Shown piece after piece: positions 23,191 through 31,711 of a stretch of DNA of 35,459 nucleotides. Origin of the DNA: CADEED01 sp035995425 (lineage in GTDB: Bacteria; Pseudomonadota; Gammaproteobacteria; Steroidobacterales; Steroidobacteraceae); assembly GCA_035995425.1 (NCBI GenBank), contig DASYKM010000126.1:1-35459 (forward strand). Direction: 5' to 3'. The translations under genes and the position numbers were made by a program. The notes below the pieces were generated by a model. It worked only from the letters and a program-made list of their open reading frames with translations, made no database searches and was not told the origin of the DNA. Positions within the stretch are counted from its first letter, which is position 1, and every line of letters starts with the position of its first letter.

Positions 23191-24981
23191 TTAGTACGTC
23201 CGCGCCTTGGGCGGAATCGGCTCGACATCTTTCGTGAGCGTGTTCATGTGCACCGGCCGGTATTCGATGCGCGTCCTGCCGGCATCGTCTACCCAGCACA
23301 GCGTGTGCTTCTGCCAGTTCACGTCGTCACGATCCTTGAAGTCTTCACGCGCGTGCGCGCCGCGGCTTTCCTTGCGGTTCTCGGCGGAGACAATCGTGGC
23401 GGTCGCCTGCCCCAGCAGATTGTCCAACTCGATGGTCTCGACGAGATCGGTGTTCCAGATGAGGCCGCGGTCAGCGAGTTTCACTGCGGCGAATGACGCA
23501 TGCGTCTTTGCAAGTGCGGCGACACCTTCTTTCAATGTATCGCCGGTGCGGAATACCGCGGCATCGCGCTGCATGGTCTTCTGCATCTCGAGACGGATCT
23601 CGGCGGTGCCGCGCGAACCCTTCGCGTTGCGGAACCTGTCGAGGCGCGAGACGGCGAAGTCACCGGCGTCTTTCGCGAGCGGCGCGTGCGACTGGCCGGG
23701 CTTGATGACCGTGGCCGCGTGTCGTCCGGCCTCGCGTCCGAACACCACGAGATCGAGCAGTGAGTTGGAACCCAGGCGATTCGCGCCATGAACCGACACG
23801 CACGCCGCCTCACCCACCGCCATGAGCCCGGGTACCACTGTGTCGGGATTGCCGTTCTTGAACGTGACCACTTCGCCGTGCACGTTGCAGGGGATTCCAC
23901 CCATGTTGTAGTGCACCGTCGGCAGCACCGGAATCGGATCCTTGTTCACGTCCACGCCCGCGAAAATGCGCGCCGTCTCGGCAATGCCGGGGAGGCGCGC
24001 GTGGATCACTTCGGGGCCGAGATGCTCGAGGTGCAGATGGATGTGATCCTTGTCCTTGCCGACGCCACGGCCTTCGCGGATCTCAATGGTCATCGAGCGC
24101 GAGACCACGTCGCGCGAGGCCAGGTCCTTGGCGTTCGGCGCATAGCGCTCCATGAAGCGCTCGCCGTCGGAATTGGTGAGATAACCGCCCTCGCCGCGCG
24201 AGCCTTCGGTGATGAGACAACCCGAGCCGTAGATGCCGGTGGGATGGAATTGCACGAACTCCATGTCCTGCATCGGCAATCCCGCGCGCAATGCCATGCC
24301 GCCGCCGTCACCGGTGCAGGTATGAGCCGAAGTGCAGGAGAAATAGGCGCGGCCGTAGCCGCCGGTGGCGAGGATCACGGTGTGCGCGCGATAGCGATGC
24401 AGCTTGCCGGTGGCCAGATCGAGCGCCACCACGCCACGGCATGTGCCGTCCTGCATGATGAGATCGAGCGCGAAGTACTCGATGAAGAATTCCGCGTTGT
24501 GCTTGATCGACTGCTGGTACAGCGTGTGCAGCATGGCGTGGCCGGTGCGGTCCGCCGCCGCGCAGGTCCGATGCGCCGTGCCCTCGCCATAGTGGGTGGT
24601 CATGCCGCCGAACGGGCGCTGATAGATGCGGCCATCGGCGGTCCGCGAGAACGGCACACCGTAATGTTCGAGCTCGATGACCGCGGCCGGCGCCTCCTTG
24701 CACATGAACTCGATGGCGTCCTGGTCGCCGAGCCAGTCCGAACCCTTGATGGTGTCGTAGAAGTGGAAGCGCCAGTCGTCCTCACCCATGTTGCCGAGCG
24801 CGGCGGAAATACCGCCCTGCGCCGCCACCGTGTGGCTGCGCGTCGGGAACACCTTGGTGATGCACGCGGTAGATAGCCCGGCTTCGGCGAGCCCCAGCGT
24901 GGCGCGCAGGCCCGCGCCGCCGGCGCCGACCACGACGACGTCGTAGCTGTGGTCGATGAATTCGTAGTCTTTGTCGTTCAT
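23191..24981 (-). CDS. sdhA: Succinate dehydrogenase flavoprotein subunit
   Basis: A 596-residue catalytic subunit oxidising succinate to fumarate. Visible: FAD dinucleotide motif VVVGAGGAGLRATLGLAEAG; the covalent-FAD His50 in TRSHTVAAQGG; FHPTGIYGSG; the substrate-binding and catalytic HGANRLGSNSLLDLVVFGR; and the RTRIEYRPVHMNTL end. Length is as in E. coli (588). It follows sdhD by 15 bases and precedes sdhB. Every residue I can check points to an active enzyme. Confidence 0.99.
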   Translation of the reverse strand: MNDKDYEFIDHSYDVVVVGAGGAGLRATLGLAEAGLSTACITKVFPTRSHTVAAQGGISAALGNMGEDDWRFHFYDTIKGSDWLGDQDAIEFMCKEAPAAVIELEHYGVPFSRTADGRIYQRPFGGMTTHYGEGTAHRTCAAADRTGHAMLHTLYQQSIKHNAEFFIEYFALDLIMQDGTCRGVVALDLATGKLHRYRAHTVILATGGYGRAYFSCTSAHTCTGDGGGMALRAGLPMQDMEFVQFHPTGIYGSGCLITEGSRGEGGYLTNSDGERFMERYAPNAKDLASRDVVSRSMTIEIREGRGVGKDKDHIHLHLEHLGPEVIHARLPGIAETARIFAGVDVNKDPIPVLPTVHYNMGGIPCNVHGEVVTFKNGNPDTVVPGLMAVGEAACVSVHGANRLGSNSLLDLVVFGREAGRHAATVIKPGQSHAPLAKDAGDFAVSRLDRFRNAKGSRGTAEIRLEMQKTMQRDAAVFRTGDTLKEGVAALAKTHASFAAVKLADRGLIWNTDLVETIELDNLLGQATATIVSAENRKESRGAHAREDFKDRDDVNWQKHTLCWVDDAGRTRIEYRPVHMNTLTKDVEPIPPKARTY

Positions 24982-24996
24982 GTACGGCCGATCAGC

Positions 24997-25374
24997 TCAG
25001 GAAAGCGCCATGCGCAGGATCGCAAAGACGGCCGTGACCGCGGCAGCCACGTGGATGAACACCGACAACAGCAACAGCACTGTCTTCGCACCCTTGCCGT
25101 GCACGTAGTCTTCGATGACCACCTGTACACCGAGCTTCGCATGCCACGCGAGCGTGACCACCAGGAGAATGGTCAACACCGCCACCCAGGGCTGGCCGAA
25201 CCAGCCGCGCATCGCGTCGTAGGATTGCAATGACTGGCCGAGCAGCGAGATCACGAACCAGATCGTGAGCGGCAACAACGCCACCGCGGTGACTCGTTGC
25301 ACCCACCAGTGACCCACACCCTCGCCCGCGGACCCGCGCCCCAGCACCTTGGACAAAGGAGAGCGCAGGCTCAT
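24997..25374 (-). CDS. sdhD: Succinate dehydrogenase membrane anchor subunit SdhD
   Basis: A 125-residue three-helix anchor. The N-terminal HWWVQRVTAVALLPLTIWFVISLL contains the Arg and His region near haem and quinone. A second helix (AVLTILLVVTLAWHAKLGVQVVIEDYVHGKG) carries the likely haem-ligating His and the DYVH motif. A third helix ends the protein. The start was taken at 25374 because it overlaps the sdhC stop as ATGA; upstream in-frame codons are sdhC in another frame. Confidence 0.94.
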   Translation of the reverse strand: MSLRSPLSKVLGRGSAGEGVGHWWVQRVTAVALLPLTIWFVISLLGQSLQSYDAMRGWFGQPWVAVLTILLVVTLAWHAKLGVQVVIEDYVHGKGAKTVLLLLSVFIHVAAAVTAVFAILRMALS

Positions 25375-25763
25375 GGCGCCAATCCGAAGGCACGGCATCC
25401 AAGCCAGACCGTCACCGCGGTCAGCGCCAGCGACGCAACCACGACCAGCGCGCCGCTGCGTCGCGCGTGAACACGCTCGAGACCACGGCCGGTATCCCAC
25501 ACCAGGTGCCGGATGCCATTGCAGAAGTGATAGACGAAGGAAAACGTGAAACCCACCAGCAGTAGTTTGGCGACCGGCGAGCTCAGGGCGTGCATGGCGG
25601 CGGCATACGCTGCTGGACCCGAGGCCAGCGCCATCAGCCACCACACGAACAGCAGGAAACCGGCCGCAGCGGCGCATCCGGTCACGCGATGCAGGATCGA
25701 CAGCGACATCGTGTACATGAACTTGTACACGCCGAGGTGGGGTGAAAGCGGGCGCTGGTTCAT
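25371..25763 (-). CDS. sdhC: Succinate dehydrogenase cytochrome b556 subunit SdhC
   Basis: A 130-residue membrane anchor. The family pattern RPLSPHLGVYKF...MSLSILHRVTG at the N-terminus carries the quinone-site Ser and Arg. HFCNGIRHLVWDTG supplies the haem-b axial His. Three helices are evident. It follows the SDHAF4-like gene by 9 bases and overlaps sdhD by four. No strong ribosome site is visible upstream of the ATG. Confidence 0.96.
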   Translation of the reverse strand: MNQRPLSPHLGVYKFMYTMSLSILHRVTGCAAAAGFLLFVWWLMALASGPAAYAAAMHALSSPVAKLLLVGFTFSFVYHFCNGIRHLVWDTGRGLERVHARRSGALVVVASLALTAVTVWLGCRAFGLAP

Positions 25764-25772
25764 CGCGGGCGG

Positions 25773-25955
25773 CTAAAAATCCACGCAGCGGCCGTTCTTT
25801 TCCCAATCGCCAAAGCGGGTGGGCTCGGGTCCCTGCGGGCCGCCGATTTCAGCGGGCGCGGCAGGCCTGGCGGCCGGCAAGGCCTCCGCGGGCGAATCGG
25901 CCGCAACGACGGCGAAAGCGCTTGGGGAATCTACGTCGGAAGGGACATTCGGCAC
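25773..25955 (-). CDS. DUF1674 / SDHAF4-like succinate dehydrogenase assembly factor
   Basis: A 60-residue protein whose C-terminal half carries the complete family signature EIGGPQGPEPTRFGDWEKNG ending in RCVDF. The first 35 residues are Ala/Pro-rich and variable, as in homologues. In mitochondria SDHAF4 binds newly flavinylated SDHA and helps it join SDHB; bacterial relatives share the motif. Its position as the first gene before sdhC supports this role. The start is a GTG at 25955. A slightly longer form from an upstream CTG cannot be excluded. Confidence 0.85.
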   Translation of the reverse strand: MPNVPSDVDSPSAFAVVAADSPAEALPAARPAAPAEIGGPQGPEPTRFGDWEKNGRCVDF

Positions 25956-25963
25956 GGGCGCGA

Positions 25964-25976
25964 ATTCTGCCAGAAT
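25964..25976. promoter_or_regulatory. 13-base palindrome in the divergent sdh/ygfZ promoter gap
   Basis: ATTCTG-C-CAGAAT is a perfect six-base inverted repeat around one base, lying in the 61-base gap that must hold promoters for both the sdh operon and ygfZ. Its symmetry and location suit an operator, but I match it to no known regulator (it is not an Fnr-type TTGAT-N4-ATCAA site). Confidence 0.3.
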
Positions 25977-26016
25977 CGGCCGCTGCCGACCATATGAAAC
26001 CCCTGCAAAAACAAAG

Positions 26017-26892
26017 ATGAGCGAACTCGCCGCCGTTGATCTCTCGAGCCCGCCGGACGGATTGGGCGTGCTCGCGTTTCGCGGCGCGGATGCCGCGCGC
26101 TTTCTTCAGGGGCAACTCTCGGCGGACGTGGAGAAACTCGGCGTGGGTGCCTCGACGCTCGCCGGCCTCCACAATCCGCAGGGACGCGTCATCGCGATTC
26201 TCGCGTTGTTGCGAACGGCGCCGGACGAAGTGCTGGCGGTGCTGCCACGGCAGCTCTGCGCCGCAGTTGAACAACGTCTGCGCAAGTACATCCTGCGGGC
26301 GAAGGTTGCGATCGAAGACCTGAATCATTCGGTGACGGTCGTCGGATCTTCGGCAGGCGCATCGGCCACCGACATCCCGAGCCTTCCGTGGAGCGACCGC
26401 TGGCTGCTGCTGGTGCCGGCCGACCGGAGCGCCGAGTTCGCCGACAAGCTTGTGTCGGCGGACGACTGGAAACGCGCCGACATCGCCGCCGGCGTACCCC
26501 AGGTGTACTCCGCCACCAGCGAGGCATTCGTGGCGCAGATGCTCAACCTCGACTTGCTAGGCGCCATCGCCTTCGACAAAGGCTGTTACACCGGCCAGGA
26601 AGTCATCGCGCGCGCACACTACCGTGGTCGCGTGAAGAGGCGCCTGCAACGCTGGCACGGCACTGGAAACAATCTGCCGAGCGCGGGTGACGCCGTGCGC
26701 AGCAGCGACGGCCGCGCCCTGACGGTCATACGCGCTGCGGCACCCGTTGCGGGTAGATGGGAGATCCTGGCGGTCGGGCCATTCGCGGCGAACGGCGCGG
26801 GCGAAGGATCCGCCAGCGCCTCACCGGCGAGCGACGCGACGGTGATCCAGGTGGAAGGACCGCTGGCGTTGCCCTACTCGCTGCCGGAATGA
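26017..26892 (+). CDS. ygfZ: YgfZ/GcvT-domain folate-binding iron-sulphur assembly factor
   Basis: A 291-residue cytosolic protein related to aminomethyltransferase that helps make or repair a subset of iron-sulphur enzymes in a tetrahydrofolate-dependent way. The family signature KGCYTGQE (residues 188-195) with its essential Cys is intact, as are FLQGQLSADVEKL and GLHNPQGRVIA early on. The start at 26017 has only a weak ribosome site, but sequence before it is not conserved in character. It is divergent from the sdh operon, next to other complex II factors; SdhB has three clusters that could need it. Confidence 0.93.
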   Translation: MSELAAVDLSSPPDGLGVLAFRGADAARFLQGQLSADVEKLGVGASTLAGLHNPQGRVIAILALLRTAPDEVLAVLPRQLCAAVEQRLRKYILRAKVAIEDLNHSVTVVGSSAGASATDIPSLPWSDRWLLLVPADRSAEFADKLVSADDWKRADIAAGVPQVYSATSEAFVAQMLNLDLLGAIAFDKGCYTGQEVIARAHYRGRVKRRLQRWHGTGNNLPSAGDAVRSSDGRALTVIRAAAPVAGRWEILAVGPFAANGAGEGSASASPASDATVIQVEGPLALPYSLPE

Positions 26893-26910
26893 AGCTGCTT
26901 GCCGGCGCAA

Positions 26911-27783
26911 CTAGCGTCGGGCGAACGAAATGACGACCTGCGCGTATTCGGCGGCACGCGCCGGAGTGAGCACCGGGTGGTTGCCGGCGAATTTGTGGCC
27001 ACGCGAGTTGCGCGCGCGCTCGAGCGCGCGGTTGTACGCCGGCGCCAGGCTGTCCGCCTCCGAAGTCATCACCAGCACTCGCTGCGAGACCTCGCCGAGG
27101 CGCGCCAGCACGTCGTGCGAGTTCTTGCCACCCCTGGCATCGGCCTCGACTCCGGCCGCGATGGCCTCGTAGCCGAGATCGAGATAGTCGCGCATGAATT
27201 CGTAAACCTGTGGCAGCGTGTCCGGCGTCAGCTCGAAGGACGGATCCCAGTCCTTGAGCGTGCGCAGGCTGACGTCGAAGGCGAAACTGCGATGCGCACC
27301 GTCCTCGCTGATATTGGGCGAGAGCCCGGTGGTCGGCCCATTCATCCTGCGCAATTCCTCGGGTGCCAGGCCTGGTACTCCATCGAGCACCGCACCGGTG
27401 ACCTGGGTGGGCGAGGCTAACAACATCTCCACCGCCACAGCCGCGGAGAAGCGTCCGCCAACCACCGTATACGGCACGGTGTGCAGCGAACCGCAGGCCT
27501 CGAGCACGTCGGCCGCGTACTGCTGAACGGTCCAGTTGCGGCAATTCTTGTGCGAACGGCCGGAACCTGCGACGTCGAAGGCGATGGCGCGAAAGCCGGC
27601 GCGAGCCAGGTGCGGCATCACGTGCTCGTACATGCGGCCACTGACCGGCAGCCACGGCAGCAACACGATGTCGGGTCCGGCGCCGCAGGCACGGAAGTGC
27701 AACTGGCCGGAGAGCGTATCCGCAAAACCGAAACGCATCGGTGTGACGGTGCGGTCCTGGGCAACTCCTGATCTTTCTCTCAT
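26911..27783 (-). CDS. Alpha/beta-hydrolase-fold protein with substituted nucleophile
   Basis: A 290-residue protein with a complete alpha/beta-hydrolase layout: DIVLLPWLPVSGRMYEHV oxyanion region, FDVAGSGRS loop, and a nucleophile elbow reading VVGGRFSAAVAVE (107-119). In place of G-x-S-x-G it has G-G-R-F-S, so Arg111 sits at the usual Ser. The acid (SEADS, Asp244) and base (NHPV, His269) positions are kept. It could be a non-catalytic binding protein or use Ser113. The start is chosen at ATG 27783; ATG 27738 (275 residues) is possible. It follows murI by 32 bases and converges with ygfZ. Confidence 0.8.
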   Translation of the reverse strand: MRERSGVAQDRTVTPMRFGFADTLSGQLHFRACGAGPDIVLLPWLPVSGRMYEHVMPHLARAGFRAIAFDVAGSGRSHKNCRNWTVQQYAADVLEACGSLHTVPYTVVGGRFSAAVAVEMLLASPTQVTGAVLDGVPGLAPEELRRMNGPTTGLSPNISEDGAHRSFAFDVSLRTLKDWDPSFELTPDTLPQVYEFMRDYLDLGYEAIAAGVEADARGGKNSHDVLARLGEVSQRVLVMTSEADSLAPAYNRALERARNSRGHKFAGNHPVLTPARAAEYAQVVISFARR

Positions 27784-27815
27784 GGCGACAAGTGTAACCG
27801 TGTTATGCAAAGTTG

Positions 27816-28616
27816 CTAAAGGTCGATTGCCTCGACGGACTTCTCGGCGATCGAGGAGCCCAGGAATCGTGCACCGACGCGCGCGAATCTTTCCGGGCTG
27901 TCGGTCGCCATGAGGCGCACATTGCCGGCACGCGTGCCGCCCGAGCCAAGACTTCGCGCCGCCAGTGCGGCGAGCGTGGCGCGCGCGGTCGTCGCCGCGG
28001 AATCCACCACGCGGCGCGCTGGCCCGAGCTGCTTTGCGATCGCACCGAAGAGCAGCGGGAAGTGGGTGCAGCCGAGGACGACGGTGTCGACCCGGGCGTC
28101 GAGATGCGCGAGATAACGCTCGGCCACCGCGTTCACCGCTTCACCTTCGCTCCATCCCTCTTCGGCGAGCGCGACGAAGACCTGGGCCGCCACCTGTGTC
28201 ACGTGCGCGCCGGGACGTAACGCCAGAATGGCACGTTGATACGCGCCGCCTTTCACCGTGCCTTCGGTGGCCAATACTGCAATACGCCCGCTGGCGGAAG
28301 CTTCGCAAGCTGCCTGGGCGCCAGGCTCGATGACTCCGATGACCGGCAGCGCGGGAAACCGCTCGCGCAGTGCCGGCAACGCGGTGGCCGATGCGGTGTT
28401 GCAGGCGACCACGAGCGCCTTGATGCCACGGCTGACCAGCGCTTCCGCGGCGCGTACCGAATAACGCGCCACTGTCTCGGCGCTCTTGGTTCCATAGGGC
28501 AACCGCGCGGTGTCCCCGAGATACAAGAAGTCTTCCGCGGGCAGCGTCGCGATCAGCGCGCGCAGCACCGTCAGTCCACCGACGCCGGAATCGAAGACGC
28601 CGATTGGCGCATTCAT
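27816..28616 (-). CDS. murI: Glutamate racemase MurI
   Basis: A 266-residue cofactor-independent racemase making D-glutamate for peptidoglycan. It shows PIGVFDSGVGGLTVLRAL at the start, GDTARLPYG, the first catalytic Cys in VVACNTASA and the second in LGCTHFPLL, with the flanking Asp and His residues typical of the family. Length is as in many MurI proteins (about 265). It follows lysS by 7 bases. Confidence 0.97.
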   Translation of the reverse strand: MNAPIGVFDSGVGGLTVLRALIATLPAEDFLYLGDTARLPYGTKSAETVARYSVRAAEALVSRGIKALVVACNTASATALPALRERFPALPVIGVIEPGAQAACEASASGRIAVLATEGTVKGGAYQRAILALRPGAHVTQVAAQVFVALAEEGWSEGEAVNAVAERYLAHLDARVDTVVLGCTHFPLLFGAIAKQLGPARRVVDSAATTARATLAALAARSLGSGGTRAGNVRLMATDSPERFARVGARFLGSSIAEKSVEAIDL

Positions 28617-28623
28617 TACTTGG

Positions 28624-30126
28624 CTATTCCGACTCTGGGCGCATGTGCGGGAACAACAGCACGTCGCGAATCGAGGGAGCGTCGGTGAAAAACATGACCA
28701 GCCGATCGATGCCGACGCCCAGGCCGGCGGTCGGCGGCATACCGTACTCGAGCGCCCGGATGTAGTCGGCGTCGTAGTACATGGCCTCGTCGTCGCCGGC
28801 GTCCTTGCGATCCACCTGCGCGCGGAATCGCGCCGCCTGGTCTTCGGCATCGTTGAGCTCGGAGAAACCATTGGCGATCTCGCGCCCCGCGACGAAGAAC
28901 TCGAAGCGATCGGTGAGGAACGGGTCCGCGTCATTGGCACGCGACAGCGGGCTGACCTCGGTGGGATAGGCGTGCACGAAAGTCGGATCGAGGAAAGTGT
29001 CCTCGGCGAACTTCTCGAACAACTCGATCTGCAGCTTGCCCGCGCCGTCGTGCGGCTTGAATTTGATGCCGTGGCTAGTGCAGGCGCCGCGTAGATAGTC
29101 CAGGTCGCGCGCGCGATTCACATCGAACCCCGGTGCATGCGCCGCCACGGCCTCGAGCACCGTCATGCGCGCGAACGGCTTGCCGAGATCGTAGGGCCTG
29201 CCCTGGTATTCGAACTGCCGCTTGCCGAACACCACGTCGGCGATGCCCTGCATGGCGCGCTCCACCATGGCCATGAGGTCGTTGTAGTCGGCGTAAGCGA
29301 CGTACAGCTCGAGCATGGTGAACTCGGGGTTGTGGCGGGTCGACACGCCCTCGTTGCGAAAATTGCGGTTGATTTCGTACACGCGCTCGAAGCCGCCCAC
29401 CGTCAGGCGCTTGAGATACAGCTCCGGCGCGATGCGCAGGAACATGTCCATGTCGAGCGCGTTGTGATGCGTCTTGAAGGGCCGCGCCGCCGCGCCGCCG
29501 GGAATCGCCTGCAACATCGGCGTCTCGACTTCGAGGAAGTCCATGGAATCGAGGAAGTCGCGCAGATAGCGAAGGATGCGATTGCGCACCACGAAGGTAT
29601 TGCGCGCCTGCTCGTTGACGATGAGATCGACATAGCGCTGGCGGTAACGCAGGTCGACGTCGGCCATGCCGTGCCACTTGTCGGGCAGCGGTCGCAGGCT
29701 CTTGGTGAGCATGCGCAACTCCTCGACGCGCACCGACAGCTCACCGGTCTTCGTCTTGAACAAGGTGCCCGTGGCCGCGAGGATGTCGCCGACGTCGTAC
29801 TTCTTGAAGGCTTCGTAGGTTTCGCCGAGCACATCGCGCTGCAGGAAGATCTGGATCTGCCCGGTACGATCCTGCAGCTTCGCGAAGCTGGCCTTGCCCA
29901 TGATGCGCTGGAACATCATGCGGCCCGCCACGTGCAGGCGCACCGGATTCGCGTCGAACCACTCCGGCGGCTTGTCACCGTACTCCGCGACCAACAACGA
30001 CGCGAGCACGTCGCGGCGGTAGTCGTTCGGGAACGCGGGCACGCCTTTCGCTTTCGCCTGCTCGCGCAACGCCGCGAGCTTGGCCCGCCGTTCGGCGATC
30101 AACTGGTTCTCGTCTGACTCGCTCAC
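28624..30126 (-). CDS. lysS: Lysyl-tRNA synthetase (class II)
   Basis: A 500-residue enzyme charging tRNA-Lys. The N-terminal OB anticodon-binding domain spans about 60-170 (VAGRMMFQRIMGKASFAKLQD). The class II core follows with motif 1 (FLEVETPMLQAIPGGAAARPF), motif 2 (EINRNFRNEGVSTRHNPEFTMLELY) and motif 3 (GLGVGIDRLVMFF). The GTG start at 30126 overlaps the prfB stop as GTGA, the familiar prfB-lysS coupling. Length is as in E. coli (505). Confidence 0.98.
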   Translation of the reverse strand: MSESDENQLIAERRAKLAALREQAKAKGVPAFPNDYRRDVLASLLVAEYGDKPPEWFDANPVRLHVAGRMMFQRIMGKASFAKLQDRTGQIQIFLQRDVLGETYEAFKKYDVGDILAATGTLFKTKTGELSVRVEELRMLTKSLRPLPDKWHGMADVDLRYRQRYVDLIVNEQARNTFVVRNRILRYLRDFLDSMDFLEVETPMLQAIPGGAAARPFKTHHNALDMDMFLRIAPELYLKRLTVGGFERVYEINRNFRNEGVSTRHNPEFTMLELYVAYADYNDLMAMVERAMQGIADVVFGKRQFEYQGRPYDLGKPFARMTVLEAVAAHAPGFDVNRARDLDYLRGACTSHGIKFKPHDGAGKLQIELFEKFAEDTFLDPTFVHAYPTEVSPLSRANDADPFLTDRFEFFVAGREIANGFSELNDAEDQAARFRAQVDRKDAGDDEAMYYDADYIRALEYGMPPTAGLGVGIDRLVMFFTDAPSIRDVLLFPHMRPESE

Positions 30127-31218
30127 AGTCCCGCCTTCAACGATGCTTCCATGAATGGATCGAGATGACCGTCGAGCACCTTGTTGGTGTCGCCGATCTC
30201 GACGTCGGTGCGCAGATCCTTGATGCGCGACTGGTCGAGCACATAGGAGCGGATCTGGTTGCCCCAGCTCACGTCGGACTTCGAGTCTTCCAGAACTTTT
30301 GCCGCGGCGTTGCGTTTGTTGAATTCCAGCTCGTAGAGCTTGGCCTTCAGCATCTTCATCGCGGTCGCACGGTTCTTGTGCTGGCTGCGCTCGTTCTGGC
30401 ACGCCACGACCAGGCCGGTGGGGACATGGGTGAGTCGCACCGCCGACTCGGTCTTGTTCACGTGCTGACCGCCCGCACCGCTCGATCGGTACACATCCAT
30501 CTTGATGTCGGCCGGATTGAGGTCAACCTTGATGTCGTCATCGACTTCGGGGGACACGAACACCGATGCGAACGAGGTGTGGCGCCGATTGCCGGAATCG
30601 AACGGCGACTTGCGCACCAGGCGATGCACGCCGGTCTCGGTGCGCAGCCAGCCATAGGCATATTCGCCTTTGATCTCGATCGTCGCGCTCTTCATGCCGG
30701 CGACTTCGCCGGGCTGGGAGTCGATGACTTCGGCCTCGAAGCCGCGCGCCGCCGCCCATTTCAGGTACATGCGCAACAACATCTGCGCCCAGTCCTGCGC
30801 CTCGGTGCCGCCCGCGCCTGCCTGGATGTCGAGGAAAGCGTTATGCGAATCCATTTCGCCACGGAACATTCGCTTGAACTCGAGCTTGCGTACGTCGGTT
30901 TCGAGCTTGCCGGCGTCGCGCTCTATCTCGGCCGCCATTCCCTCGTCGTTCTCGCTCTCGGCGAGCTCGAGCAGCTCGCTCGCGCTGGTGACAGCGCCCG
31001 TGGCCTTGTCCATGTCGGCAAGATCAGTCGTGAGGCGCGCGCGTTCCTTGCCCAGTTCCTGGGCGCGTTCCGGCTTGTTCCAGATTGCGGGGTCTTCGAG
31101 CTCGCGGCTTACTTCTTCGAGCCGCTCTTTCTTTTCGTCGTACTCAAAGAAACCCCCTCAAGGAAGACATACGTTCCTCGAGTTCGATGAGTTTTCGCTT
31201 CAGCATGTTGATTTCCAT
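30123..31218 (-). CDS. prfB: Peptide chain release factor 2, with programmed +1 frameshift
   Basis: RF2 decodes UAA and UGA. The 24-codon first frame (31218-31147) gives MEINMLKRKLIELEERMSSL then RGFL and meets an in-frame UGA at 31146-31144. Skipping one base enters the second frame (31145-30123), for 364 residues in all, against 365 in E. coli. The tripeptide anticodon SPF is at 204-206 and GGQ at 249-251. Position 246 (E. coli numbering) is Ser, as in strains other than K-12. The zero-frame stop lets RF2 control its own level. lysS follows with a GTGA overlap. Confidence 0.98.
31144..31158 (-). promoter_or_regulatory. RF2 programmed frameshift site
   Basis: The mRNA reads AGGGGG-UUU-CUU-UGA-G. 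The Shine-Dalgarno-like AGGGGG sits three bases upstream of the slippery CUU next to the UGA stop, as in E. coli (AGGGGGUAUCUUUGAC). The differences are UUU for UAU and G instead of C after the stop. Low RF2 favours the +1 slip onto UUU. Confidence 0.95.
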
Positions 31219-31246
31219 ACGGCGCGAACTATACCTGAGCGGTGCT

Positions 31247-31711
31247 CTATCTGAGGGCGCGCTCCATGAATATCGACAAAGGATCGGCCTTGTAAGGTGG
31301 GAACGCCGGAATTTCCTTGAAACCCGCGCGCCGATACAGCTTGAGCGCGCCCACGCTCACATTGCCGGTCTCGAGCCGCGCCAGCGGCAACTTCTCCGCG
31401 CGCGCCCAATCGAGCAGTTTGACCAGCATGGCCAGCGCGATACCGCCCCCGCGCGCCTTGGGTTTGAGGTACATGCGCTTGAGCTCAGCCCAGCCACCGC
31501 AGTTTTTCGCCGCGCCGCAACCGACCAGCTCGCCTTCCTGTTCGACCACCAGGAAAATGCCGCGCGCGCCCGCCAGGGTCTCCGGCGCGTCGAAATGATT
31601 GCTTTCCGCCGGATACAGCGCGGAGTTGAAGGCATCGAGCTCGGCGATGAGCGCACGCACCCTGGCGTCCAGAGGATCGCCTTCGCGAAGAATGTAGCTA
31701 GGGAAGCTCAC
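31247..31711 (-). CDS. GNAT-family N-acetyltransferase
   Basis: A 154-residue acyltransferase of unknown substrate. The acetyl-CoA loop reads LKRMYLKPKARGGGIALAML (R-G-G-G-I-A as the pyrophosphate loop), preceded by the strand FLVVEQEGELVGCGA. Downstream are ARLETGNVSVGALKLYRRAGFKEI and a final FMERAL strand. The GTG start overlaps the recJ stop (GTGA), so translation is coupled. It lies between recJ and prfB. Confidence 0.88.
   Translation of the reverse strand: MSFPSYILREGDPLDARVRALIAELDAFNSALYPAESNHFDAPETLAGARGIFLVVEQEGELVGCGAAKNCGGWAELKRMYLKPKARGGGIALAMLVKLLDWARAEKLPLARLETGNVSVGALKLYRRAGFKEIPAFPPYKADPLSIFMERALR

Noticed and set aside
30123..31013. RF2 beginning at the internal ATG at 31013 (296 residues)
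   Set aside because: The upstream first frame, stop and slippery site are intact, so the full 364-residue protein made by frameshifting is the real product; it is not a truncated or broken gene.
31144..31146. The in-frame UGA as a nonsense mutation in prfB
   Set aside because: It is the known autoregulatory stop of RF2, with the AGGGGG and CUU context in place.
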